Below, in pieces: positions 1 to 5,760 of a DNA stretch of 6,294 nt. The notes below the pieces were generated by a model. That model ran no database searches. It was not told the DNA's origin and saw nothing but the letters and a program-made list of their open reading frames with translations. Where the stretch lies: NCBI GenBank assembly GCA_023425615.1, contig JAFACJ010001059.1, forward strand, positions 1 to 6,294, written 5' to 3'. Source of the stretch: Actinomycetes bacterium. GTDB taxonomy: Bacteria; Actinomycetota; Actinomycetes; Streptosporangiales; Streptosporangiaceae. How positions within the stretch are numbered: position 1 is the stretch's first letter; each line of letters starts with the position of its first letter. The position numbers were made by a program, and so were the translations under genes.

Positions 1-90
1 CGCGGTGTCCCTGGGCGCGAAGGCCCTCCCCCGCGTCTTGACGGCCGGAGACGCCCCGGGGGCGGTGATCCGCTCGGATGTCTCAGACAC
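1..90 (-). CDS. livM: Branched-chain amino acid ABC transporter permease LivM, N-terminal fragment (runs off the left edge)
   Basis: Only the first 30 codons are in the window. The frame opens with GTG at 90-88 and reads without a stop to position 1, giving a hydrophilic start (MSETSERITAPG...) before any membrane segment. The start is well supported: GGGAGGT lies five bases upstream, and the GTG overlaps the livH stop codon (shared GTGTCTGA), the same kind of junction as elsewhere in this operon. The identity is inferred from position. In Liv-type operons the second permease, LivM, normally follows LivH, and together they form the transmembrane channel of the importer. No diagnostic LivM residues are visible in this fragment, so another downstream operon member is possible though less likely. 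Confidence 0.65.
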   Translation of the reverse strand, partial: MSETSERITAPGASPAVKTRGRAFAPRDTA

Positions 91-970
91 GGGAGACCTC
101 CCGCGTGCCGAACAGGCCGGAAGGGCGGATGAGCAGGACGGCGATCATCACCGCGTAGGGGGCGACGTCGCCGAGGCCGCGGCCGAGGAACGTCAGGTCG
201 TTCTGGTAGCCGCCGACGAGCGCCTCGGTGAGGCCGATGAGCAGGCCGCCGACGAGCGCGCCCGTCATCGAGTCCAGGCCGCCGAGGATGGCGGCGGGGA
301 ACGCCTTCAGCGCCACGAGGGACGTCGTGCGGTCCAGGCCCGGTGTGGGGAAGGCGGCGATGAACACCGCGGCGACGGCCGCCAGCGCACCGGCCACGCA
401 CCACGCCGACATCGAGATACGGCCCAGGCGGATGCCCATCAGCGCGGCGGTCTCGGAGTCCTCCGCCACCGCCCGCATGGACACCCCCCACGGGGTGTAC
501 TTGAACGCCGTCAGGAACAGGACGATCAGCACGGCGGCGACGATCAGCGCGGCGATACGGGTCTGGGCGATGGTGATGCCGCCCAAGTGGACGACACGGT
601 CGCCCCAGGGGTCGCCCAGCGTCAGTACCGACGTGCCTATGCGGCGGCTCAGTTCGGCCGTCAGCACGATGTCGATGCCGATCGTGGCGATCGCCACCAC
701 GTCACGGCGGGCTCTGGCGCGTCGTAGAAGGACGAACTCGATGAGCGCGCCGCACAAGGCCGCCGTCACGATGCCCACGGCGAGTGCTCCGAGGAAGCCG
801 AGGTCGTCGTGGAGGATGGCCGTCACATAGCCGCCGAGCAGCAGCAGGGACGCGTGCGCGAAGTTCACCACCTCGGTGGCCTTGAAGATGACCACGAAAC
901 CGAGTGCGATGAGCGCGTACACGGAGCCGAGGCTCAGCCCGTTGATGAGTAGTTCCAGCAGCCTCGTCAT
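83..970 (-). CDS. livH: Branched-chain amino acid (HAAT family) ABC transporter permease LivH
   Basis: A 295-residue integral membrane permease, the usual length for LivH. It is expected to pair with LivM in the cytoplasmic membrane and pass substrate delivered by a periplasmic-type binding lipoprotein. Family hallmarks are visible: the N-terminal segment with YALIALGFVVIFKATEVVNFAH (residues 18-39), the cytoplasmic coupling loop RAVAEDSETAALMGI (166-180) that contacts the ATPases, the KAFPAAILGGLDS stretch (222-234), and the C-terminal IRPSGLFG (281-288). Several long hydrophobic segments lie between them. The ATG start at 970 has a near-perfect AGGAGGT just upstream and overlaps the livG stop by ATGA, implying translational coupling. 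Substrate specificity cannot be read from the permease: HAAT systems also carry amides, urea or aromatic compounds. The subunit type is secure; the exact substrate is inferred. Confidence 0.93.
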   Translation of the reverse strand: MTRLLELLINGLSLGSVYALIALGFVVIFKATEVVNFAHASLLLLGGYVTAILHDDLGFLGALAVGIVTAALCGALIEFVLLRRARARRDVVAIATIGIDIVLTAELSRRIGTSVLTLGDPWGDRVVHLGGITIAQTRIAALIVAAVLIVLFLTAFKYTPWGVSMRAVAEDSETAALMGIRLGRISMSAWCVAGALAAVAAVFIAAFPTPGLDRTTSLVALKAFPAAILGGLDSMTGALVGGLLIGLTEALVGGYQNDLTFLGRGLGDVAPYAVMIAVLLIRPSGLFGTREVSRV

Positions 971-1743
971 GAGACCTCCTCTCCCAGGTAGGCACGTAGG
1001 ACTTCGGGGTTGTTCTGCACTTCGAAGGGCGTTCCGGTGGCGATGCGCTTGCCGAAGTCCAGGACGGTGACCTCGTCCGCGAGGCGCATGACCATGCCCA
1101 TGTCGTGTTCGACCAGCAGCACGGAGATCCCCAGGGCCTCCCGTACGGCGACGATCAGACCTGCCATCTCCAGCCGTTCGGTGGCGTTCATGCCTGCCAC
1201 CGGCTCGTCGAGCATCAGAAGGCGAGGTTCCCCGCAGAGGGCTCGGGCCAGTTCGACGCGCTTCTGGTCGCCGTACGGCAGCCCTCCGGCCGGGACTCGA
1301 AGGAGATCGCCGATACCCACGAAATCCGCGATCTCCCGGACGCGTTCCCGGTGCCTCTCTTCCTCGTGACGGGCGGTGGGCCAGCGCAGACCGGCCCGGA
1401 CGATGCCCGTCTTCATCAGGCGGTGCCGTCCCAGAAGCAGGTTGTCCTCCACCGTCAAGGCGGCCGACAAAGCCAGGTTCTGGAACGTCCGGGAGATGCC
1501 GAGCGCACCTACGCGGTGCGGAGACATCGTCGTCAGCTCCCGCCTACCGAAGCGGACGCTGCCCGACGTGGCCTTGTAGACGCCCGAGAGCACGTTGAAG
1601 CACGTCGACTTCCCGGCGCCGTTCGGGCCGATGACGGCATGGAGCGTGCTGGGGGCGACGGTGAAACTCACCGCATCGAGTGCCACCAGGCCCGCGAACC
1701 GGACGGTCAGGTCCTCCACCACGAGTTCCGGCACCGTGCTCAC
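967..1743 (-). CDS. livG: Branched-chain amino acid ABC transporter ATP-binding protein LivG
   Basis: A 258-residue ABC ATPase that hydrolyses ATP on the cytoplasmic face of the LivHM channel, as a heterodimer with LivF. Visible motifs are Walker A GPNGAGKST (39-47), the Q-loop glutamine in SRTFQNL (near 88), a LivG-type signature LPYGDQKRVELARAL (155-169), Walker B LLMLDEP (175-181) followed by the family-typical VAGMN, and the switch histidine in LLVEHD (213). The chosen start is GTG at 1743: it overlaps the livF stop codon as GTGA and has GAGGTG six bases upstream. GTG at 1752 (three residues longer) and GTG at 1734 (three residues shorter, well spaced from GGGAGGG) are alternatives. The 3' end overlaps livH by four bases. 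Confidence 0.93.
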   Translation of the reverse strand: MSTVPELVVEDLTVRFAGLVALDAVSFTVAPSTLHAVIGPNGAGKSTCFNVLSGVYKATSGSVRFGRRELTTMSPHRVGALGISRTFQNLALSAALTVEDNLLLGRHRLMKTGIVRAGLRWPTARHEEERHRERVREIADFVGIGDLLRVPAGGLPYGDQKRVELARALCGEPRLLMLDEPVAGMNATERLEMAGLIVAVREALGISVLLVEHDMGMVMRLADEVTVLDFGKRIATGTPFEVQNNPEVLRAYLGEEVS

Positions 1744-2537
1744 CCCTCCCACCTCGAAAGGGCGCGATGCCCGGAGAACACGGGGGCCGGGCCGTCGGAG
1801 ACGCCCAGATAGCGCTGGCGGACCTCGTCACTGACCGCCAGTTCGGCCGCGGGACCGTGCAGAGCGACGCGTCCCACGTCCAGCACGTAGGCGTAGTCGG
1901 CCAGCCGCAGCGCCAGCGCCGCGTTCTGCTCGACCAGCAGCACCGAGGTGCCCTGATGGTTGATCTCGGTGATCGTCCTGGCGATGTGCTCGGCCATCAG
2001 CGGGGCCAGGCCCAGTGTCGGCTCGTCCAGCAGGAGGACCTTCGGGCGCGCCATGAGGGCGCGTCCCATCGCGAGCATCTGCTGTTCACCGCCCGAAAGC
2101 AGCGACGCACGCTGCTTCCGGCGTTCGGCGAGCACCGGGAAGAGGTCGAAGACGCGTTTCTTCGTCTCCGCCGGCGCGTGGAAACCACCGGCCTTGAGGT
2201 TCTCTTCGACCGTCATACGGCCGAAGACACGGCGGCCTTCGGGTGCCTGGACGATGCCCGCCTCCACGATCCGGTGGGCGGGTGAGGCGTTCAAGCCCGT
2301 GCTCGCGTAAGTGACCCTCCCGGAGGAGATGACACCGCCGTGGAAGCGCAGGGTGCCGGAGATCGCGCGCATCAGCGTCGTCTTACCGGCCCCGTTGGCG
2401 CCGAGGACCGTGACGACCTTGCCTTGCGGCACGTCCAAGGAGACCTCGTGCAGGGCGCGTACCGCGCGCCCATAGGAGACCGTCAGGTCCCGTACGGACA
2501 GCGTCCCGCGCGCCGACACGGTCGGCGATTTCAACAT
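1740..2537 (-). CDS. livF: Branched-chain amino acid ABC transporter ATP-binding protein LivF, first gene of the liv operon
   Basis: A 265-residue ABC ATPase, partner of LivG. Motifs are Walker A GANGAGKT (46-53), the Q-loop in GIVQAPEGRRVFGRMTVEEN (from 94), signature LSGGEQQMLAMGRALM (147-162), Walker B VLLLDEP (167-173) with TLGLAP, and LLVEQN, the Gln-containing switch typical of LivF. The usual LivF C-terminus (YLG) is followed by about 20 extra residues (to SRWEG). The frame stays open upstream to 2639, but ATG at 2537 is the best start because GAGGAGG lies just upstream and conservation begins shortly after it. It is the promoter-proximal gene, so its translation probably gates the coupled livG, livH and livM. 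Its ribosome-binding site and start codon lie within a hairpin (2535-2568). Confidence 0.92.
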   Translation of the reverse strand: MLKSPTVSARGTLSVRDLTVSYGRAVRALHEVSLDVPQGKVVTVLGANGAGKTTLMRAISGTLRFHGGVISSGRVTYASTGLNASPAHRIVEAGIVQAPEGRRVFGRMTVEENLKAGGFHAPAETKKRVFDLFPVLAERRKQRASLLSGGEQQMLAMGRALMARPKVLLLDEPTLGLAPLMAEHIARTITEINHQGTSVLLVEQNAALALRLADYAYVLDVGRVALHGPAAELAVSDEVRQRYLGVSDGPAPVFSGHRALSRWEG

Positions 2538-2568
2538 GATCCTCCTCACAGACGGTGGGAGGATGATG
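2535..2568 (-). promoter_or_regulatory. Hairpin sequestering the livF ribosome-binding site and start codon
   Basis: Read as livF mRNA, the left arm CATCATCCTCC pairs with GGAGGATCATG. That is ten of eleven base pairs with a single C-C mismatch, and the right arm contains both the Shine-Dalgarno sequence GGAGG and the AUG. The 12-nt loop can add CAC/GUG with one bulged A. If transcription begins upstream of 2568 this stem would block initiation until opened by a protein, a small RNA, temperature or a moving ribosome. The pairing is seen directly; the regulatory role is inferred. A CU-rich match to a purine-rich SD can occur by chance, but eleven positions reaching through the AUG is long. Confidence 0.55.
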
Positions 2569-2619
2569 CGCGCTGTGCCTCGGTCCAAGCGATAGGCGTC
2601 GGACTCCGATCGGATGGAC

Positions 2620-2643
2620 GCGATTGGGCGGACGCACAATCGC
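2620..2643. promoter_or_regulatory. Candidate operator 1 (livF-proximal) for the divergent PucR/CdaR-type regulator
   Basis: The core at 2623-2640 is ATTGGGCGGACGCACAAT, a dyad of the form ATTG-x-GCG-GA-CGC-x-CAAT. The symmetry continues for three more pairs outward (GCG...CGC), so ten of twelve pairs match over 24 bp. A second copy lies at 2697-2714. It sits 86 bp upstream of the livF start in the divergent regulator/transporter region, where an autoregulating local regulator would bind. The repeat and symmetry are seen; the identity of the bound protein is inferred from the neighbour. Confidence 0.55.
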
Positions 2644-2695
2644 CCACGTCAGCGATCTCCGCGTTCCAGCGCGGTCCGGGAGCGTGGCGCCGGCG

Positions 2696-2715
2696 CATTG
2701 GGCAGATGCACAACG
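2696..2715. promoter_or_regulatory. Candidate operator 2 (regulator-proximal)
   Basis: The core at 2697-2714 is ATTGGGCAGATGCACAAC. It matches operator 1 at 15 of 18 positions in the same orientation. Two of the three differences are a paired change (GCG..CGC to GCA..TGC) that preserves the dyad. The centre-to-centre distance to operator 1 is 74 bp, close to seven turns of B-DNA, so both sites face the same side of the helix, as needed for looping or cooperative binding. It lies about 65 bp upstream of the regulator start. A -35-like TTGGGC falls inside it, but no convincing -10 could be assigned. Confidence 0.55.
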
Positions 2716-2779
2716 GGAGTGACACGATGGAGTCCAGCGCCCATGGACCCTGGAAAACCGGTGCACCACCATCGGGTGA

Positions 2780-3907
2780 ATGAGCGATTCCCGGCTTCAT
2801 CAGTGGCTGGCGGAACGGCTTCCGGAACTCACGTCGAGCCTCGCGGACGAGCTGGAGCGGCAGGTGCCGTTCTACGCCGAGCAGCCGCGCGACGTCCTGG
2901 ACGGGCCGCTGCGCATGGCGATAGAGGCGAACCTGCAGATCTCGCTCCGCACCTGGCGGGAGCTGCGCGCGATCACCGCCGACGAGCGGGCCGAGGTCAT
3001 CGCCTGGTCGGCCCGCAGAGCCGAGCAGGGCGTGCCGCTCGAAGCCGTCCTCACCGCCTACCACCTGGCCGTCGAGCTGTGCTGGAAGGCGCTCATGGCG
3101 GAGGCGCGCCCCGATGAGGCCGAGGAGCTGGGCGTCCTCGGGCTGCATCTGTTCGGCTACCTGCGCTCGGTCGTCCCGGCGGTGACCCTCGCCCACGTCC
3201 AGCGGCACGGCGAGCAGCAGGAGGCGCGCCGTGCCATGCTCGACGCCCTGCTCTCCGGCGCGCCCGCGCACGACCTGAGCGCGCGGGCCGGGGTGCCGCT
3301 GGCCGCCTCCTACGAGGTGCTCGTCCTGCGCATGACGGACGGCGGCGACATCGCGGCCTGCCAGCCCGCGCTCGACGCCTACGCCGAGACCCGCGTCCTT
3401 GCCAGGTTCGACGGCGGTACGGGGACGGCGCTCCTGCCGGTGCGCCAGGGGCTGCGCCTCGACGAACTGGTCGGCGGCATCATCTCCGCGTCCGAGCACC
3501 CGGTCACGGTCGCGGCGGCCTGGGCGGAGGCGCCCGAGGCGGTCCCGTCCGCGCTCCGCGAGGCGCGGGAGGTCGCCGAACTGGTCGACCGGCTCGAACG
3601 GCCGCCCGGCCTGTACCGCATGGCGGACGTCCTGCTGGAGTACCAGCTCGCCCGCCCCGGCAACGCCCTCGCCCAGCTCGCCGCCAAACTCGACCCGCTG
3701 ACCGACCGGCCCGAACTGATGGACACCCTTCGCGTCTATGTGCGCAACGGGCACAACCGGCGGCAGTCGGCCCTGGACCTGAACGTCCACCGCAACACCC
3801 TCGACTACCGGCTGCGCGGCATCGCCGCCCTCACCGGCCTCGACCCCACCGGACCCGAGGGCTTCCGGCTCCTTGCCGCGGCGCTCACCGCCCGCGCCCT
3901 GCGGTGA
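2780..3907 (+). CDS. PucR/CdaR-family transcriptional regulator
   Basis: A 375-residue cytoplasmic DNA-binding regulator. The C-terminus (about 313-372) is a classic PucR-type helix-turn-helix: LMDTLRVYVRNGHNRRQSA, then LNVHRNTLDYRLRGIAALTG. The helical N-terminal part (about 1-140, with LERQ, AEQGVPLEAVLTAYHL and CWKAL) resembles the RsbR-like sensory domain often seen in actinobacterial members. The middle (about 150-290) fits the degenerate GGDEF-like CdaR region, though no catalytic motif is visible. Family members usually sense a small metabolite and control nearby catabolic or transport genes. The divergent position next to livFGHM and the twin operators between them suggest that it regulates this importer and itself; that is inference. 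ATG at 2780 is the earliest possible start, because an in-frame TGA directly precedes it. The SD is weak (GGGTGA), so expression may be low. Confidence 0.88.
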   Translation: MSDSRLHQWLAERLPELTSSLADELERQVPFYAEQPRDVLDGPLRMAIEANLQISLRTWRELRAITADERAEVIAWSARRAEQGVPLEAVLTAYHLAVELCWKALMAEARPDEAEELGVLGLHLFGYLRSVVPAVTLAHVQRHGEQQEARRAMLDALLSGAPAHDLSARAGVPLAASYEVLVLRMTDGGDIAACQPALDAYAETRVLARFDGGTGTALLPVRQGLRLDELVGGIISASEHPVTVAAAWAEAPEAVPSALREAREVAELVDRLERPPGLYRMADVLLEYQLARPGNALAQLAAKLDPLTDRPELMDTLRVYVRNGHNRRQSALDLNVHRNTLDYRLRGIAALTGLDPTGPEGFRLLAAALTARALR

Positions 3908-3919
3908 TCGCGCGGGCTC

Positions 3920-3948
3920 TGGCGGACGTGGATCAGCGCGCTTACCCT
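3920..3948 (+). promoter_or_regulatory. Weak candidate promoter for the PPOX-family gene
   Basis: TACCCT at 3943-3948 fits a relaxed -10 (TAnnnT). TGGCGG at 3920-3925 lies 17 bp upstream as a poor -35. It lies in the 81-bp gap after the regulator stop and 40 bp before the next start. The alternative is simple read-through from the regulator gene. Confidence 0.25.
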
Positions 3949-3969
3949 GAGGCGGAAATATTCGAATGA

Positions 3970-3982
3970 GATTCGGAGAATC
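3970..3982 (+). promoter_or_regulatory. Small inverted repeat overlapping the SD of the PPOX-family gene
   Basis: GATTC-GGA-GAATC is a perfect 5-bp inverted repeat with a 3-nt loop, and it contains the only SD-like sequence (GGAGA, about ten bases before ATG 3989). It is preceded by the 8-bp palindrome ATTCGAAT (3960-3967), which shares ATTCG. It could be a weak RNA hairpin or a protein-binding site. It is short enough to be chance. Confidence 0.3.
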
Positions 3983-3988
3983 CGTCAG

Positions 3989-4462
3989 ATGAACAAGCGC
4001 GCCTCGATCAAGATGTCCGACGCCGAACTCGCCGACTTCCTCGCCCGGGAGAGAAAGGTGCAGATCGCGACCGTCGGCAAGGACGGGGCTCCCCATCTGG
4101 TGACGATGTTCTACACGCTGTGGGAGGGAAAGATCGCCTTCACCACCTACAAGAACTCCCAGAAAGTGCTCAACCTGCAGCGCAACCCCGTGATGACCTG
4201 CCTCGTGGAGGCCGGCACCGACTACAACGAACTGCGCGGCGCCACCCTGACCGGGCACGCGCGCGTCACCGACGACCCCGAGATCCTGCACCCCGTCGGC
4301 ATCACCGTCGGACACCAGATCATCGGCCTCGAACCTCCGGCCGACCCGGCGCAGGCCGACCCCGCCATCGTCGAGGGCATCCTGCACATGATGCGCAAGC
4401 GCGTCGTCGTCATCCTGGAACCCACGAAGATCAGCTCCTGGGACCACGCCAAGATGGGGTGA
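3989..4462 (+). CDS. PPOX-fold (pyridoxamine 5'-phosphate oxidase-like) flavin- or F420-dependent protein
   Basis: A 157-residue single-domain protein of the split-barrel PPOX superfamily, cytoplasmic, with no signal peptide or membrane segment. Recognisable features are the opening ADFLARERKVQIATVGKDGAPHLVTMFY (from about 15), the strand WEGKIAFTTYKNSQKVLNLQRNP (45-67), where the K-N/S-K region in relatives binds the cofactor phosphate, CLVEAG, LRGATLTGHARVTDDPE (82-98), and the C-terminal KISSWDHAKMG. Many actinobacterial members use F420 or FMN to reduce or oxidise small molecules. Cofactor and substrate cannot be decided here. ATG at 3989 has GGAGA about ten bases upstream. It is co-directional with the regulator 81 bp upstream and with rho 175 bp downstream, but the strong promoter at its stop codon suggests that rho is transcribed separately. 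Confidence 0.85.
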   Translation: MNKRASIKMSDAELADFLARERKVQIATVGKDGAPHLVTMFYTLWEGKIAFTTYKNSQKVLNLQRNPVMTCLVEAGTDYNELRGATLTGHARVTDDPEILHPVGITVGHQIIGLEPPADPAQADPAIVEGILHMMRKRVVVILEPTKISSWDHAKMG

Positions 4463-4463
4463 T

Positions 4464-4490
4464 CTGACACCTTCGGCGGTGTGTTATCAT
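4464..4490 (+). promoter_or_regulatory. Sigma-70-like promoter of the short rho gene
   Basis: CTGACA (4464-4469, five of six to TTGACA) and TATCAT (4485-4490, five of six to TATAAT) are separated by 15 bp, slightly short but tolerated in actinomycetes. The -35 begins one base after the TGA of the upstream gene. Transcription would start near 4497, giving a leader of about 140 nt. An inverted repeat ACACC-TTCGGC-GGTGT (4467-4482) spans the end of the -35 and the spacer. It could be an operator, or a weak hairpin ending the upstream transcript. Confidence 0.6.
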
Positions 4491-4496
4491 CCAGGG

Positions 4497-4637
4497 GAGG
4501 CACAGGTTCTCTTCCCGCCGCTCTGGCGAGTTGCCTTCTTCCGGCTCGACTCTCAGCTCGACGCCGATCCCCGCGCGCAACGCGCTTCTTCCCGCGCACA
4601 CGTCTTCTCTCGTGCGCCTACTCCCCTGGAACCGCCC
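4497..4637 (+). promoter_or_regulatory. C-rich untranslated leader of rho, possible Rho-utilisation (rut)-like autoregulatory region
   Basis: Over 4501-4637 I count 62 C, 30 G, 31 T and 14 A, so C exceeds G about two-fold, with many YC-type stretches (TTCTCTTCCC, CCTTCTTCC, CTTCTTCCC, CGTCTTCTCTCG). C-over-G bias with little structure is the known hallmark of rut sites, and Rho genes of other bacteria are known to be autoregulated through their leaders. The frame is open through here (an in-frame GTG or ATG near 4479 would extend the protein), but the translation is low-complexity and unlike Rho, so I treat it as leader. The rho coding strand is itself C-rich, which weakens the contrast. Confidence 0.45.
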
Positions 4638-5756
4638 ATGACCATGATCGAAGAAAAGACCGTTCAGACGGCGGTCATCCCCGTGACGGGCGTCCTCGCC
4701 GTCACCGACAAGAACGCCCATGTCCGGGTCGACGGCTACACGCCCGGCCCTGACGACGTGCAGGTGCCGCTCGCCCTCGTCCGCAGGCTCGGCCTGCGCC
4801 CGGGCGACCGGGTGATCGGCACCGCCAAACCCCAGGGCCGGGGCGGCCGAGCCGTCCTGGCCACCGTCGAGAACCCGCCGCGGCGCGACCGGCCCGACTT
4901 CGCGCGGCTCACCCCCGTCCACCCCTCCCGGAGGCTGAACCTGGGGACGGGCAGGACCGGCCGGATCATCGACCTCATCGCCCCCGTCGGCAAGGGCCAG
5001 CGCGGGCTCATCGTCGCCCCGCCCAAGGCCGGCAAGACCATCGTCCTGCAGGAACTCGCCCAGGCGATCACCGCGCACCACCCCGAGGTCCACCTCATCT
5101 TGCTGCTGGTGGACGAACGTCCGGAGGAGGTGTCCGACCTGCGGCGCAAGGTGCCCGGCGCGGAACTCGCCTTCTCCACCTTCGACCGGCCGCCCGCCGA
5201 GCACGTCGCCGTCGCCGACCTCGCCGTCGAACGCGCCAAGCGCCTCGCCGAACAGGGGCACGACGTGGTGATCCTGCTCGACTCGCTGACCCGGCTGGGC
5301 CGCGCCCACAACCTCCTGGCGCCCTCCGGCAGCAGGATCCTCGCCGGAGGCGTCGCCACCACCGCCCTCTACCCGCCGAAGCGGTTCTTCGGCGCCGCCC
5401 GCGCCCTCGAAGAAGGCGGCTCCCTCACCATCCTCGCCACCGCCCTCGTGGAGACCGGCTCCCGCCTGGACGAGGTCTTCTTCGAGGAGTTCAAGGGCAC
5501 CGGCAACATGGAACTGCGCCTGTCCCGCAGGCTCGCCGAACAGCGCCTCTTCCCCGCCATCGACCTCGCCGCCTCCGGCACCCGCCGCGAAGAGCTCCTC
5601 CTGTCCCCCACCGAACTCGACCTCACCCACCGTCTCCGCCGCGTCCTGGACGCCCTCGATGACCGCCAGGCCCTCCAGCTCCTCCTGGACCAGCTCAAAG
5701 AGACCTCGTCCAACGCCGAGTTCCTCGCCCGCGTCGCCCACCAGACGGCCCGCTGA
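4638..5756 (+). CDS. rho: Short transcription termination factor Rho homologue (paralogue-like, reduced N-terminus)
   Basis: A 372-residue RecA-type hexameric RNA helicase. Motor elements are intact: Walker A APPKAGKT (127-134), DERPEE with the catalytic Glu (159-164), Walker [11 protein letters not shown] (211-220), Q-loop [11 protein letters not shown] (229-239), [10 protein letters not shown] (246-255), R-loop KGTGN (286-290) and arginine finger SGTRREE (313-319). Cytoplasmic termination or RNA-unwinding activity is therefore expected. The protein is much shorter than typical actinobacterial Rho (about 600-700 residues): the N-terminal helical domain and basic insertion are absent, and the OB/cold-shock domain begins at residue 17. 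In that domain the aromatic RNA-contacting positions seem replaced (Asn26, His28, Gln42), while Arg30 stays. ATG at 4638 is chosen because GGA lies seven bases upstream and Rho similarity starts soon after; ATG at 4644 is an alternative. It is probably a second Rho, with the housekeeping copy elsewhere; that is inference. Confidence 0.9.
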   Translation: MTMIEEKTVQTAVIPVTGVLAVTDKNAHVRVDGYTPGPDDVQVPLALVRRLGLRPGDRVIGTAKPQGRGGRAVLATVENPPRRDRPDFARLTPVHPSRRLNLGTGRTGRIIDLIAPVGKGQRGLIVAPPKAGKTIVLQELAQAITAHHPEVHLILLLVDERPEEVSDLRRKVPGAELAFSTFDRPPAEHVAVADLAVERAKRLAEQGHDVVILLDSLTRLGRAHNLLAPSGSRILAGGVATTALYPPKRFFGAARALEEGGSLTILATALVETGSRLDEVFFEEFKGTGNMELRLSRRLAEQRLFPAIDLAASGTRREELLLSPTELDLTHRLRRVLDALDDRQALQLLLDQLKETSSNAEFLARVAHQTAR

Positions 5757-5760
5757 GCCC

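Noticed and set aside
2538..2639. N-terminal 34-residue extension of LivF
   Set aside because: It would read through operator 1 and the intergenic region, and it lacks an SD, whereas ATG 2537 has GAGGAGG just upstream and matches family length.
2546..4447. A 633-codon open frame on the minus strand opposite the regulator and PPOX genes
   Set aside because: It is a GC-rich shadow antisense to two recognisable genes. The translation is low-complexity Gly/Val/Arg/Asp with no family features, and it runs across the divergent control region.
4479..4637. In-frame N-terminal extension of Rho of 53 residues
   Set aside because: The start would lie within or upstream of the -10 box TATCAT, the residues resemble no Rho N-terminal domain, and a plausible SD and start exist at 4638.
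4531..4641. Possible leader peptide (TTG at 4531 or GTG at 4612) ending in a TGA that overlaps the rho ATG as ATGA
   Set aside because: Neither start has a properly spaced SD, and the codons are only the C-rich leader read in another frame. The stop/start overlap is notable but unsupported.
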